From positions 1-64,000 of the forward strand of contig CAJUPN010000005.1 in assembly GCA_910588195.1 (NCBI GenBank): a DNA stretch of 64,000 nucleotides. Direction: 5' to 3'. The notes beneath the pieces are model-generated. The model saw only the letters and a list, made by a program, of their open reading frames with translations. It had not been told where the DNA came from and made no database searches. Position numbers and translations under genes: made by a program. The stretch is from an uncultured Bacilli bacterium (lineage in GTDB: Bacteria; Bacillota_I; Bacilli_A; RF39; UBA660). Shown piece after piece: positions 35,349-44,400 of this stretch (the stretch's first letter is position 1; the number at the start of each line of letters is the position of its first letter).

Positions 35349-36879
35349 AAAAATTGGTGAAAAGTTAAGCATGCATCCAATAATGGCTTTTATACTACTT
35401 ACTGGTTTTATAATTATATTGAGCGGGATATTAGATGTTTTTGATGCATCAGTTACTTATAATAAAGTTAATACAAAGACAGGTGGTTATGAAACTACTT
35501 TAGTAACAGTTGAGTCATTACTTAATTTATCTGGTATTAAATATATATTTTCTAATACTGTAGCGAATTTTGTTAGTTTTACTCCATTAAGTATGCTATT
35601 AATAGTTCTTATTGGAATAAGTATTATGGATAAAAGTGGTTTTTTAGATTCGATCTTTTTTGTTTTAACTAAAAGAATGCCTAAGACTGTTGTTACATTT
35701 ATTTTTACCTTTATATGTATTATAACTAGTCTTACTGGAGATTTATGTTTTGTTGTTTTGATACCACTTGCAGCACTTCTATTTAAATATGGAAAAAGAA
35801 ATCCTAAAGCAGGAATTATTTCCGCGTTTGCTGCTTTATCATTAGGATATGGTATGAATATAGTTATTAGTAGTGTTGATTCAACAATGATTACAACAAC
35901 CGAATATGCAGCTAGAATTATTTCGAATATGTATACTATTAATAGTTCTTGTTTTATTTATATTATGTTGCCAGCTACTTTAATTGGTTCTGCTTTAATT
36001 ACTTATGTAACTGAAAAGGTAATAGCTCCTAGATTAGGTAAATATGAGAGTGATGAGGAAGAGATTGTCCAAGATAAAGATAAACTTACTAGAAGAGAAG
36101 TAAAAGGATTGTTATTTGCTGGTATTGGAGCATTAATATATCTGATAATATTCATTTATAATATTATTCCAAATGTACCTTTAGGTGGGAATTTATTAGA
36201 TTACTCACAAAATAGGTATATAGATAAATTATTTGGATATGATTCATTTTTTAATAGTGGATTTGTATTTGTAATTACATTTTTATTTTTCTTGTGTGGT
36301 TTATTATATGGATTTGGAACTAAATCAATAAAAAATCATCATGATGTTTGTAATTATTTATCGCATTCATTAGATGATATTGGAAAAGTAATTGTGTTAT
36401 TGTTTTGCTCTAGTATGTTTATTTCTTTACTACGATATACTAATATTGGAGCTTTAGTTACAGCATTTTTATCTAATATTATCTTAAATAGTTCATTTAC
36501 AGGAATACCACTTCTATTGTTGGTTTTACTATTTAGTATCATATCGACTGTTTTATTGCCGTCTTTCGTTAATAGATGGAATATCTTTAGTGGAAGTGTT
36601 GTACCTGCTATGATGAGTGGGGGATTTACAGCTGAATTTTCACAGTTAGTATTTACTGTAGGATCTAGTATAATGTATCCACTTACGCCAGTTATGGCTT
36701 ACTTTGTTATATATATATCGTTTTTAGAAAAATATGATAAAGATAATGTTGGTATTATTAAAAGTATCAAATATATGGTACCATATGCATTAATTATTTT
36801 AGCAATGTGGATAGTACTATTATTGTTATGGTATGTTATTGGTATTCCATTAGGTTTATCAAGTTCATCAGTACTTTAA
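35335..36879 (+). CDS. AbgT-family transporter
   Basis: A 514-residue membrane protein with about 11-13 hydrophobic segments. It matches the AbgT family (p-aminobenzoyl-glutamate transport or sulfonamide export). The N-terminal region is GEKLSMHPIMAFILLTGFII, the loop before the second half contains TSLTGDLCFVVLIPLAALLF (about 120-140), and the C-terminal block LPSFVNRWNIFSGSVVPAMM (about 404-423) lies in the second re-entrant region. AbgT proteins move folate breakdown products or related acids with an ion gradient; the substrate here is inferred. AAAGGAG precedes the ATG inside the DUF951 end. Confidence 0.85.
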   Translation: MKKFKKIGEKLSMHPIMAFILLTGFIIILSGILDVFDASVTYNKVNTKTGGYETTLVTVESLLNLSGIKYIFSNTVANFVSFTPLSMLLIVLIGISIMDKSGFLDSIFFVLTKRMPKTVVTFIFTFICIITSLTGDLCFVVLIPLAALLFKYGKRNPKAGIISAFAALSLGYGMNIVISSVDSTMITTTEYAARIISNMYTINSSCFIYIMLPATLIGSALITYVTEKVIAPRLGKYESDEEEIVQDKDKLTRREVKGLLFAGIGALIYLIIFIYNIIPNVPLGGNLLDYSQNRYIDKLFGYDSFFNSGFVFVITFLFFLCGLLYGFGTKSIKNHHDVCNYLSHSLDDIGKVIVLLFCSSMFISLLRYTNIGALVTAFLSNIILNSSFTGIPLLLLVLLFSIISTVLLPSFVNRWNIFSGSVVPAMMSGGFTAEFSQLVFTVGSSIMYPLTPVMAYFVIYISFLEKYDKDNVGIIKSIKYMVPYALIILAMWIVLLLLWYVIGIPLGLSSSSVL

Positions 36880-36882
36880 AAG

Positions 36883-36907
36883 AAGGCTAAATTACTAGCC
36901 TTTTTTT
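36883..36907 (+). terminator. Rho-independent terminator
   Basis: AAGGCTA and TAGCCTT form a 7-bp stem around AATTAC, followed by seven T. Confidence 0.9.
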
Positions 36908-36972
36908 AAATTTTTATACTATTTTTTATTATTTGTGGTATAATGATTGTAGACTTAATAGGAGGAATGGTT

Positions 36973-37704
36973 ATGAAAAAATTTAGTAAATTATTTTGTG
37001 TTATGATAATGGCTATACTATTAGTTGTTCCATCTGCAAGTGTTTTTGCAGCTAAGACAACTAAGAAAACAACAACTACAACAACTACATCTGCAACTTA
37101 TGCAGTGTCTGAAGATGAGAAAGCTGTAACAATGCATGTTTTCTATTCTCCAACTTGTGGACATTGTGCAGCATTACACGAATTCTTAGGTGAATTAAAA
37201 GAAGATAAGGACTACAAAGATAAATTTAATATTAAAGACTATAACGTATCAGATAGCCTTAATATTGAGTTACTTGATGAGGTAAGAGATTATTTTAAAA
37301 ATGCTGGTGACGGTGTTCCTTATTATGTAATTGGTGATGTAGATTTTGAAGGTTTTGGTGAATCTTCAAAAGCTGAAATCAAAAAGACAATAGATGATAT
37401 GTATGGATCTAAAAACTATAAAGATGTAGTAAATGCAATTGTTAAAGATGAAGTTGATACATTAAGTGATGATGCTAACAATGTAATCGGTATGGTTGTT
37501 TTAGGATTATGTGTAGTTATAATAATTGTTTTAATTATTTGTAGTAGCAAGAATAAGTATTATGAAGAAGACGAAGAAGATGAAGAAGAAACTGAATCTA
37601 AAGAAAAAGAAGAAGAAAAAGTTTCTGAGAAAAAGTCTGAATCTAAAACTAATACTTCTTCTAAGAAGAATAGTAAAAACGCAAATTCTAAAAAGAAGAA
37701 ATAG
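36973..37704 (+). CDS. Exported membrane-anchored thioredoxin-fold protein
   Basis: A 243-residue protein with a cleavable signal peptide (about 1-28, ending VFA), a Thr-rich spacer and an extracellular thioredoxin-like domain whose redox site is CGHC (Cys62-Cys65). A transmembrane helix (about 175-198) follows. The cytoplasmic tail of about 45 residues switches from very acidic (Glu/Asp) to Lys/Ser/Asn-rich. The CGHC site is that of protein disulphide isomerases, so a role in oxidising or reshuffling disulphides of exported proteins is plausible. The ATG at 36973 follows AGGAGG; the longer frame from 36943 overlaps the promoter. Confidence 0.75.
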   Translation: MKKFSKLFCVMIMAILLVVPSASVFAAKTTKKTTTTTTTSATYAVSEDEKAVTMHVFYSPTCGHCAALHEFLGELKEDKDYKDKFNIKDYNVSDSLNIELLDEVRDYFKNAGDGVPYYVIGDVDFEGFGESSKAEIKKTIDDMYGSKNYKDVVNAIVKDEVDTLSDDANNVIGMVVLGLCVVIIIVLIICSSKNKYYEEDEEDEEETESKEKEEEKVSEKKSESKTNTSSKKNSKNANSKKKK

Positions 37705-37731
37705 ATTTAGTGAGAACTAAATCTTTTTTTT
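37703..37731 (+). terminator. Rho-independent terminator
   Basis: AGATTTAG and CTAAATCT form a perfect 8-bp stem around TGAGAA, followed by nine T. Confidence 0.92.
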
Positions 37732-37776
37732 TATACTTTTTACTGATATAATTTAAAGGTACTGAAGAAAGAAGTG

Positions 37777-37838
37777 ATGCTATATGGAACAGCCGCGATT
37801 GTGCTTTAATATACTATTATTGGTTTCGGAGGTAATTT
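37777..37838 (+). promoter_or_regulatory. Possible leader-peptide region of mgtE
   Basis: Between a TATAAT box (37747-37752) and mgtE lie two short overlapping frames. One reads a 10-residue peptide starting MLYGTAAIVL (37777-37809). The other reads 29 residues starting MEQPRLCFNILLL (37784-37873) and runs into mgtE. The stretch ACAGCCGCGATTGTGC is more GC-rich than the surrounding DNA. Leader peptides regulate some Mg2+ transporter genes, but here the role is only a guess. Confidence 0.3.
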
Positions 37839-39173
37839 ATGGAAAGAAGAATAAAAGAATTAATACTAGATAAAGATTTTAAAAAATTAAAAAATGAAGT
37901 TAATGAAATAAATGAGATGGATTTGGCAGAAATATTAGCTGATTTTGCAGCGGATGATTTGGCTAAAGTTATTAGAATTATGCCAAAGGACAAGGCGGCA
38001 AGAGTTTTTGCAGAGTTTGAAGTAGATGTTGCAACTAAATTACTAAAGTATTTATCGGATGTCGAAATTGTAAAATTATTTGATGAAATGTCTGCAGATG
38101 ATGCAACAGACTTACTGGAAGAAATGCCTGCTAACATAGTTGCTAGAATACTAAAAAATTGCCATGAGGATACTAGAAAAGATATAAATAAACTTCTTAA
38201 TTATAAAGATGAATCAGCTGGTTCAATTATGACTGTTGAATATCCACAGTTTAAGGAAGATATTCGAATTGAAGATGCAATTAATAAATTAAAAAAGAAT
38301 AAAGAGTATTATGAAACAATCCATACATGCTATGTTATTAATAATGAAAGAATTTTACTTGGACGTGTAGAAATAGAAGATTTATTATTTAATGATAAAA
38401 AAACATTTATAAAAGATATATTTAACGATGATATAATATATGTAAATACAAATACGGATCAAGAAGAGGTAGCAGCAATTTTTAAAAAATATGATTTTAC
38501 TGTTATGCCAGTAGTTGATTCTGAAAAAAGATTAGTTGGAATTATAACTGTTGATGATGTAATAGATGTATTAGAAGAAGAAGTTACAGAGGATATTAAG
38601 AAAATGGCTGCTATTATCCCTGGAGATAAGTCTTATTCAAGAACTGGAGTGTTTGATTTATTTAAATCGAGAATTCCATGGCTTATGCTTTTAATGGTTT
38701 CTGCTACTTTTACTGGGGGAATTATTAAAAGTTTTGAAGCAGAACTTGCTTCTTATACTATTCTTACAGCATTTATTCCAATGTTAATGGATACTGGTGG
38801 AAATGCTGGAGGCCAAGCAAGTGTGAGTGTTATCAGAGCACTTTCGTTAAATGATATTGAATTTTCGGATATATTTAAAGTTTGGTGGAAAGAAGTAAGG
38901 GTTGCTTTCTTGTGTGCCTTAATCTTAGCTATTTGTAATTTCATTAAGTTATTGGTTATTGATGGAGTGTCAACTTTAGTAGCTTTCACCGTTTGTATTA
39001 CTTTATGTGCTACAATTTTACTTGCTAAGTCAATTGGCTGTATGTTACCAATGTTAGCTAAGAAAGTTGGATTTGATCCAGCCGTTATGGCAAGTCCTTT
39101 CATAACAACTATAGTTGATGCATGTAGTTTATTAATATATTTTCAAGTAGCTTCTTTAGTTTTAGGTATATAA
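37839..39173 (+). CDS. mgtE: Magnesium transporter MgtE
   Basis: A 444-residue Mg2+ channel/transporter. The N-terminal helical superhelix (about 1-125, with repeated 'DLLEEMP'-type turns) is followed by two CBS domains (about 130-255) that sense cytoplasmic Mg2+. Five C-terminal membrane helices (about 285-444) carry the conserved FIPMLMDTGGNAGGQASVSV pore block (about 310-329). Length and domain order are standard. GGAGGT precedes the ATG. It ends at a bidirectional terminator shared with the convergent hydrolase gene. Confidence 0.95.
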   Translation: MERRIKELILDKDFKKLKNEVNEINEMDLAEILADFAADDLAKVIRIMPKDKAARVFAEFEVDVATKLLKYLSDVEIVKLFDEMSADDATDLLEEMPANIVARILKNCHEDTRKDINKLLNYKDESAGSIMTVEYPQFKEDIRIEDAINKLKKNKEYYETIHTCYVINNERILLGRVEIEDLLFNDKKTFIKDIFNDDIIYVNTNTDQEEVAAIFKKYDFTVMPVVDSEKRLVGIITVDDVIDVLEEEVTEDIKKMAAIIPGDKSYSRTGVFDLFKSRIPWLMLLMVSATFTGGIIKSFEAELASYTILTAFIPMLMDTGGNAGGQASVSVIRALSLNDIEFSDIFKVWWKEVRVAFLCALILAICNFIKLLVIDGVSTLVAFTVCITLCATILLAKSIGCMLPMLAKKVGFDPAVMASPFITTIVDACSLLIYFQVASLVLGI

Positions 39174-39206
39174 AAAGAGAAAAATTAATTAGTTTTCTCT
39201 TTTTTC
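39172..39206. terminator. Bidirectional terminator between mgtE and the hydrolase
   Basis: AAAAGAGAAAA pairs with TTTTCTCTTTT. It has A-run and T-run on either side, so it can stop transcripts from both convergent genes. Confidence 0.85.
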
Positions 39207-40124
39207 TTCTATGAAATTAATTATATCTGTTATAGGTAAGATATTGTTTTTTTCATTTATTAATTCATGTCTCATGCCATTGTATAATTTTATATTAACT
39301 TTTGTTAAGCCCGATTTTTTATATAGTTTTTCAATTAAATAAATATCTTTTCCAAAATTTCCAACTGGATCATCTTTACCGGATAAAATAAGCATAGGTA
39401 AATCTTTTCTGATTTTCTTAGCATGTTTTTTATTTCCTGCTCTTTTAATTAATTTAAATAAAGTACTGTAACCATTGCAAGTAAATTTAAAGTTACTTAA
39501 GGGGTTGTTGCGATATTCATTTATAATTGTAGCATCACTTGTCAGCCAACATAGTGGATTTTCTTTACCTTCTTCAAATCGTTTATGAAATGATCCATTT
39601 GTCATCTTATATAAGAAAGGTGAACGATAAAACCAACCATGATGATAAAATTGGGTAATAGTAGTTATAATTAACGCTATATTCATAAGTGCTTTGCTTT
39701 TATGTCCTGATCCAACAATTATGGCTCCAGTTAAGGAGTCTGAATAATAAGTTAGATAATTTCTTGCTATAAAAGAACCCATTGAATGACCTAAAAGAAA
39801 ATGTGGAGTGTTTGGATATTTCTCTTTCATAATTTTAGTTAAAAAATATAGATCGTCAACTAAAATTTTAGGAGAATCTTTTTTAGCAAAGTAGCCATAA
39901 TTTGCCTTACTAGATACAGAATATCCATGACCAAGATGATCATTTCCACAAACTAGTATTCCTCTTTTATTTAAAGAATTTGCGAAGAAAGAATATCTTT
40001 CTATGTGTTCAACCATACCATGGGATATTTGAACTATTGCTTTGACTTCAGTAGTTGGTCTCCAAATGATGGCGTGAATATTTGTTATACCATCGCTAGA
40101 TTTATAGGTTATTTCTTCTTTCAT
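39189..40124 (-). CDS. Alpha/beta hydrolase, monoacylglycerol-lipase-like
   Basis: A 311-residue cytoplasmic hydrolase of the serine hydrolase_4 type. The nucleophile elbow is GHSMGS with Ser114. The oxyanion region is ISHGMVEH (about 33-40), the acid lies in SGKDDPVG (about 250-257) and the base His in GMRHELIN (about 285-292). These enzymes cut monoglycerides or lysophospholipids; the true substrate is unknown. The GNDHLGHGYS stretch (60-69) is typical of the subgroup. The gene runs leftward and starts about 150 bases from the divergent DapB-like gene. Confidence 0.85.
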   Translation of the reverse strand: MKEEITYKSSDGITNIHAIIWRPTTEVKAIVQISHGMVEHIERYSFFANSLNKRGILVCGNDHLGHGYSVSSKANYGYFAKKDSPKILVDDLYFLTKIMKEKYPNTPHFLLGHSMGSFIARNYLTYYSDSLTGAIIVGSGHKSKALMNIALIITTITQFYHHGWFYRSPFLYKMTNGSFHKRFEEGKENPLCWLTSDATIINEYRNNPLSNFKFTCNGYSTLFKLIKRAGNKKHAKKIRKDLPMLILSGKDDPVGNFGKDIYLIEKLYKKSGLTKVNIKLYNGMRHELINEKNNILPITDIINFIEEKREN

Positions 40125-40221
40125 ACAATCACCTATACTAATTATAATATAGATACATTTATATATCTAATCATTTACATAAAGTTAGTAAAATAATTGT
40201 AAAAGATATTAACGGTATTTA

Positions 40222-40242
40222 TAAAATATTCCAAATATTTTA
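40222..40242. promoter_or_regulatory. Perfect 9-bp inverted repeat at a promoter (possible operator)
   Basis: TAAAATATT, CCA, AATATTTTA is a perfect palindrome with a 3-base spacer. It overlaps the likely -10 box (TATACT) of the dehydrogenase gene. It looks like a repressor site, although AT-rich palindromes can arise by chance. Confidence 0.4.
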
Positions 40243-40275
40243 TACTTAAGATGGGGAAGAATAGAGGGAGATAAA

Positions 40276-41328
40276 ATGGGAAAATATAAAGTGATTCAAG
40301 TAGGCTGTGGAAAGATGAGTACTTATACTATGAAATATGCATTAGATAAAGGGTATGAAATAGTAGGAGCCTTAGACATATCAAGTGAATTAATTGGAAA
40401 AGATATTGGTAATGTTTTAGGAAATGGAGATACTGGAGTTGTTATTGAAGATATTGCTAATCTAAATGATTTAATTTCAAGAGTAAAACCAGACATAGCT
40501 ATTGTTACTACTACAAGCTTAATTGGAGAATTAGATGAAATACTTACTACTTTAGCCTCAAATGGTGTAAACGCTATAACAACATGTGAAGAAGCTTTCT
40601 ATCCTAGTGTATCTAATCCTATATTAACTGAGAAATTAGATAAATTAGCTAAAGATAATAATTGCACTATAACTGGAACAGGATATCAAGATGTATTTTG
40701 GGGAAATTTAATTTATACTTTAGGAGGAGCTACTCATACTATTACGAAAATAAAAGGTTCTTCTTCATATAATGTAGAGGATTATGGAATAGCATTAGCT
40801 AAAGCTCATGGGGCAGGATTATCAAAAGAGGAGTTTGATAAAACGATAGCTGCCGCAGATAATATAAGTGATAATGAAAGACAAGAACTAATAAATAATG
40901 GTACTTACACACCATCTTATATGTGGAATGTTGTTCCTTGGTTGGCAGATAGATTTGGTTTAAGTCTTATAAGAATGAGTCAAAAATGTGTCCCGATTAT
41001 TGCAGAAGAGGACATAGATTCTTCTACATTAGGAACTACTATAAAAAAAGGTTTTGCTACTGGTATGAGTGCTATAGTCTGTGGTGAAACTAAAGAAGGT
41101 ATAGTAATTGAGGCCGAGTGTATTGGAAAAGTATATGGTGAAAATGATGTTGATACAAATGCTTGGACTATCGAAGGTGAGCCTTCAACAAGTGTTGTTA
41201 TAACAAAACCTGATACTGTAAGATTAACTTGTGCATCAGTTGTAAATAGAATAGAAGACGTTATTCTTTCAAATCCTGGGTATGTTCCAACAAGCCAAAT
41301 GGGGGAAATTGAGTATATTAATAGATAA
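40276..41328 (+). CDS. DapB-like NAD(P)-dependent dehydrogenase
   Basis: A 350-residue Rossmann-fold dehydrogenase starting KVIQVGCGKMSTYTM (dinucleotide motif about residues 9-13). It resembles the dihydrodipicolinate-reductase relatives that act on amino acids and diamines, such as 2,4-diaminopentanoate dehydrogenase of ornithine fermentation. TGTGYQDVFWGNLI (about 133-146) is shared with that subgroup. No other ornithine or lysine fermentation gene is near, so the substrate is uncertain. AGGGAG precedes the ATG, an inverted repeat covers the promoter, and a strong terminator follows. Confidence 0.65.
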   Translation: MGKYKVIQVGCGKMSTYTMKYALDKGYEIVGALDISSELIGKDIGNVLGNGDTGVVIEDIANLNDLISRVKPDIAIVTTTSLIGELDEILTTLASNGVNAITTCEEAFYPSVSNPILTEKLDKLAKDNNCTITGTGYQDVFWGNLIYTLGGATHTITKIKGSSSYNVEDYGIALAKAHGAGLSKEEFDKTIAAADNISDNERQELINNGTYTPSYMWNVVPWLADRFGLSLIRMSQKCVPIIAEEDIDSSTLGTTIKKGFATGMSAIVCGETKEGIVIEAECIGKVYGENDVDTNAWTIEGEPSTSVVITKPDTVRLTCASVVNRIEDVILSNPGYVPTSQMGEIEYINR

Positions 41329-41357
41329 AAAGATCTAATAAAAGTAGATCTTTTTCT
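41327..41357 (+). terminator. Rho-independent terminator
   Basis: AAAAAGATCT pairs with AGATCTTTTT around a short A-rich loop, and the stem ends in a T-run. Confidence 0.85.
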
Positions 41358-41486
41358 TTTGCTAAAAAATACTACGCTATATTGTTAACCTCTAGAAAAA
41401 ATTTAAAATATATAGTAAAATGTACTTATAATAGTGGTGCGCTATTTAGAGTTAAAAAGGTTATCATAGCATAGGAGGATTAAATT

Positions 41487-44400
41487 ATGAAAAATTTTTT
41501 TAAGTCAAAAAAATTTTGTATTGGTAGCTTAGTTCTATTAATATATGTAATGGTTAATTTTTTTGTTAATCAGACTCATGCAGAGTTATCAAGTGATGTC
41601 TTGATAGATCGTGGTAATGTTTCTGAACAAGTGTTGTATCTTTCAGATATAACTTATAGAAAAGCTCAAGTCGGTTGGGGAAATATATCTTTTGATAAGA
41701 CTCAGTCTAATACATCTTTAATTTTAAGGTTTAATAATTCGTCAACTGTTTTTAATAAGGGAATATGGGCTCATGCTACTTCAACGATAGAGTATGATAT
41801 AAGTGGATATAAAGATTATGCATATTTTTCTACTTATTATGGTCTTAATACTACTGCTGGAGGAAATGGAAATGGTGTTAAATTTTATGTTTATACATCA
41901 AAAGATGGATCAAGTTGGGATTTAAGATCACCAGAAAATCCTGATCCTTTAAAAGGTGTGGATAATGCTTTATATTTAAAAATTGATATAAGAGATGCAA
42001 ATTACATTAGATTGTATGCTCATGATAATGGGTCAAATGCTTCAGATCATGCTGTATGGGCAGATGCTAAATTAGTTAAAGAGGGATATTCAGATAATGC
42101 AATGATTCCAGTTGAAGATTTTGATGCTTATATAAAATCTCGATATACTTCTGGTGCTATAAAGGATGATTTAAAATTAATTTTACTTCAAAGAACATTT
42201 ATTCGTAATGTTGGACAATATCAGCTTCGTGAATTTTTAGATAGTGATCCAAAAAACAAAGAAGTTGTAGAATGGCTTTTATATAATGAAGAAGTACTTC
42301 GCCTTTGGACAATTGGTGGAAAACCAAATGGAACGTATGCGAGATCATTGCAAGTTTTAAGTGATTTATATCATACTTATAAAGATGATTTAACTAATGA
42401 AAATTTAACGTCACTTGGAAATAAATATAAAGATATATATTTAAAAATGATGTTATCATTATCGTTAACACATTCTACTAATGTTGGATTATGGATTGGT
42501 GGAAATCAATTTTCCAGTGCTGTAGTTCGTTATCAAATATATAAAGACATGCATATGAATGGGCAGTTAGATACTGCAATGTTTGAAAGTTATACCATTG
42601 ATGAGATGCGTGGTGTAATGATAACTAATATTGATGATGAAGAAATTTTGTGGTTGCACGACTATTCAAAGAAATTCTCAACTGCTGCAGAACGCTTTAA
42701 TCCTTATAAATACATTAGGTATACGTTGAGTTATAGTTATTATAGACCTCAATATTATAGCCAAGAAAATTATGCTAAATGGGATCAAAAATATAATCTT
42801 TCTAAATATAATATTACTTATAAATCTGGAAAACCTAAACTATGGATAGTGTTTGAAGAAGGTGCTGTTTGTGGTGGCTTATCTAAAACGGCAGCAAATC
42901 TTTATGGAGTTTGGGGGTATCCAGCACGTGTAGTTGGTCAGCCAGGGCACGCTGCATATGTTTATTTATATAATGCAGGTGGTGGAAAATTTGCATGGCA
43001 ATTAGCTAATAGTGCAGCTGCAACTGGATGGGCTGATACTGGAGGCAGTGCAACAAATGGTTGGGGAACTAGGTATGCTACTAATAGTGGAGGTATACAG
43101 TCTGGTTCATATTTACTTCTTGCACAAGAGGCACAGAATGAATATGATAAATATGAACGTTCACAATTAATTATGTTGCTTGAAGATGTTTATAAAAATG
43201 ACAAGAAGAAATTGGAAAGAATATATCGTGATGCTTTAGAAGAAGAAATTATTAACTTAGATGCTTGGATTGGTTTAGTTAATTTGTATATTACAGATGA
43301 TTCTAAAAGTGATGAAGACTTAGTTGAATTGGCTACAGAAATTGCCGAAGTTTATACTTATCACCCACTTCCAATGTATGATTTAACAAGAAGAATTGCT
43401 TCTAAAATTTCATCCCCAGGGTATAAAAGTAGATTAATTATGTTGCAAGACGAAACGCTACGTAAGGCTACAAAAGCAACTTCTAAAGATACAATTTATT
43501 ATAAAGAGGTTCCAGTAATAGCGAATGCAATACTGGGTGTTTATGATTCTAAAGTTGCAACATTCTCTTTTGATGGTAGCAATGCTGGTAAAATTGTATT
43601 ATCTAGACAATTACAAAGTGCTCAAGTTGCTTGGAAATATAGTATAGATGATGGAAACACATGGAAAGATGTTTTTGAACATTCTGTTCAATTAACTAAA
43701 GAAGAAATAGAAAGTCTTTCTCCTGAAAAAGATATAAAAATTCATATAACTGGACTACCAATGACAGATGCTAATATCTATACTATTGATATTTTAAAAG
43801 GGGTTTTCCCATCAGGAGTTGTCTCAATAGATGATTTGGAAAACAAGGTTAAGGGAGCAAACAGTACGATGGAATGGAGCTTAGATCCAAATGGTGGTGA
43901 GTGGAACTCGTTTGCAGATACCAATCCAACTTTTAGAGGAGATGTTAGGGTTTATATTAGAAAGCTCGCAACAGGTGTCTACACAATTACTGATCCTGTA
44001 TATTTCACATTTACTAAGAATGTTTCGTCGGATACAAATCGTTATATTCCTCGAGCAGGCTTAAAAGTTGTTTCTGTTTCAGGTACAAGTGCAGGAAATA
44101 TGAATAATATTTTAGATGGTAATTTAAATACTGCTTGGCATGGGCCTAAAGCTAATTTTATGACAGGTGGAACATATAAAGCTTCTCACGTTATAATTGA
44201 GCTTGATAAACCAAGATATGTATCAGAAGTTGATTATCAACCTAATCCTTCAGCTTTAGCAAATGGTAAATATCCTGCTGGTAAGGCTAAAAGCTTAGAA
44301 ATATATGTAAGCATGGATGGTGTTAATTGGGAATTAGCAGGAAAAAATACTAATTTAGCAAATAATTCTAATTTAAAAAAGATTACTTTAGATGAAGCAA

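Noticed and set aside
37817..38137. Minus-strand frame, Ser/Asn-rich
   Set aside because: It is antisense to the MgtE N-domain, which is clearly conserved.
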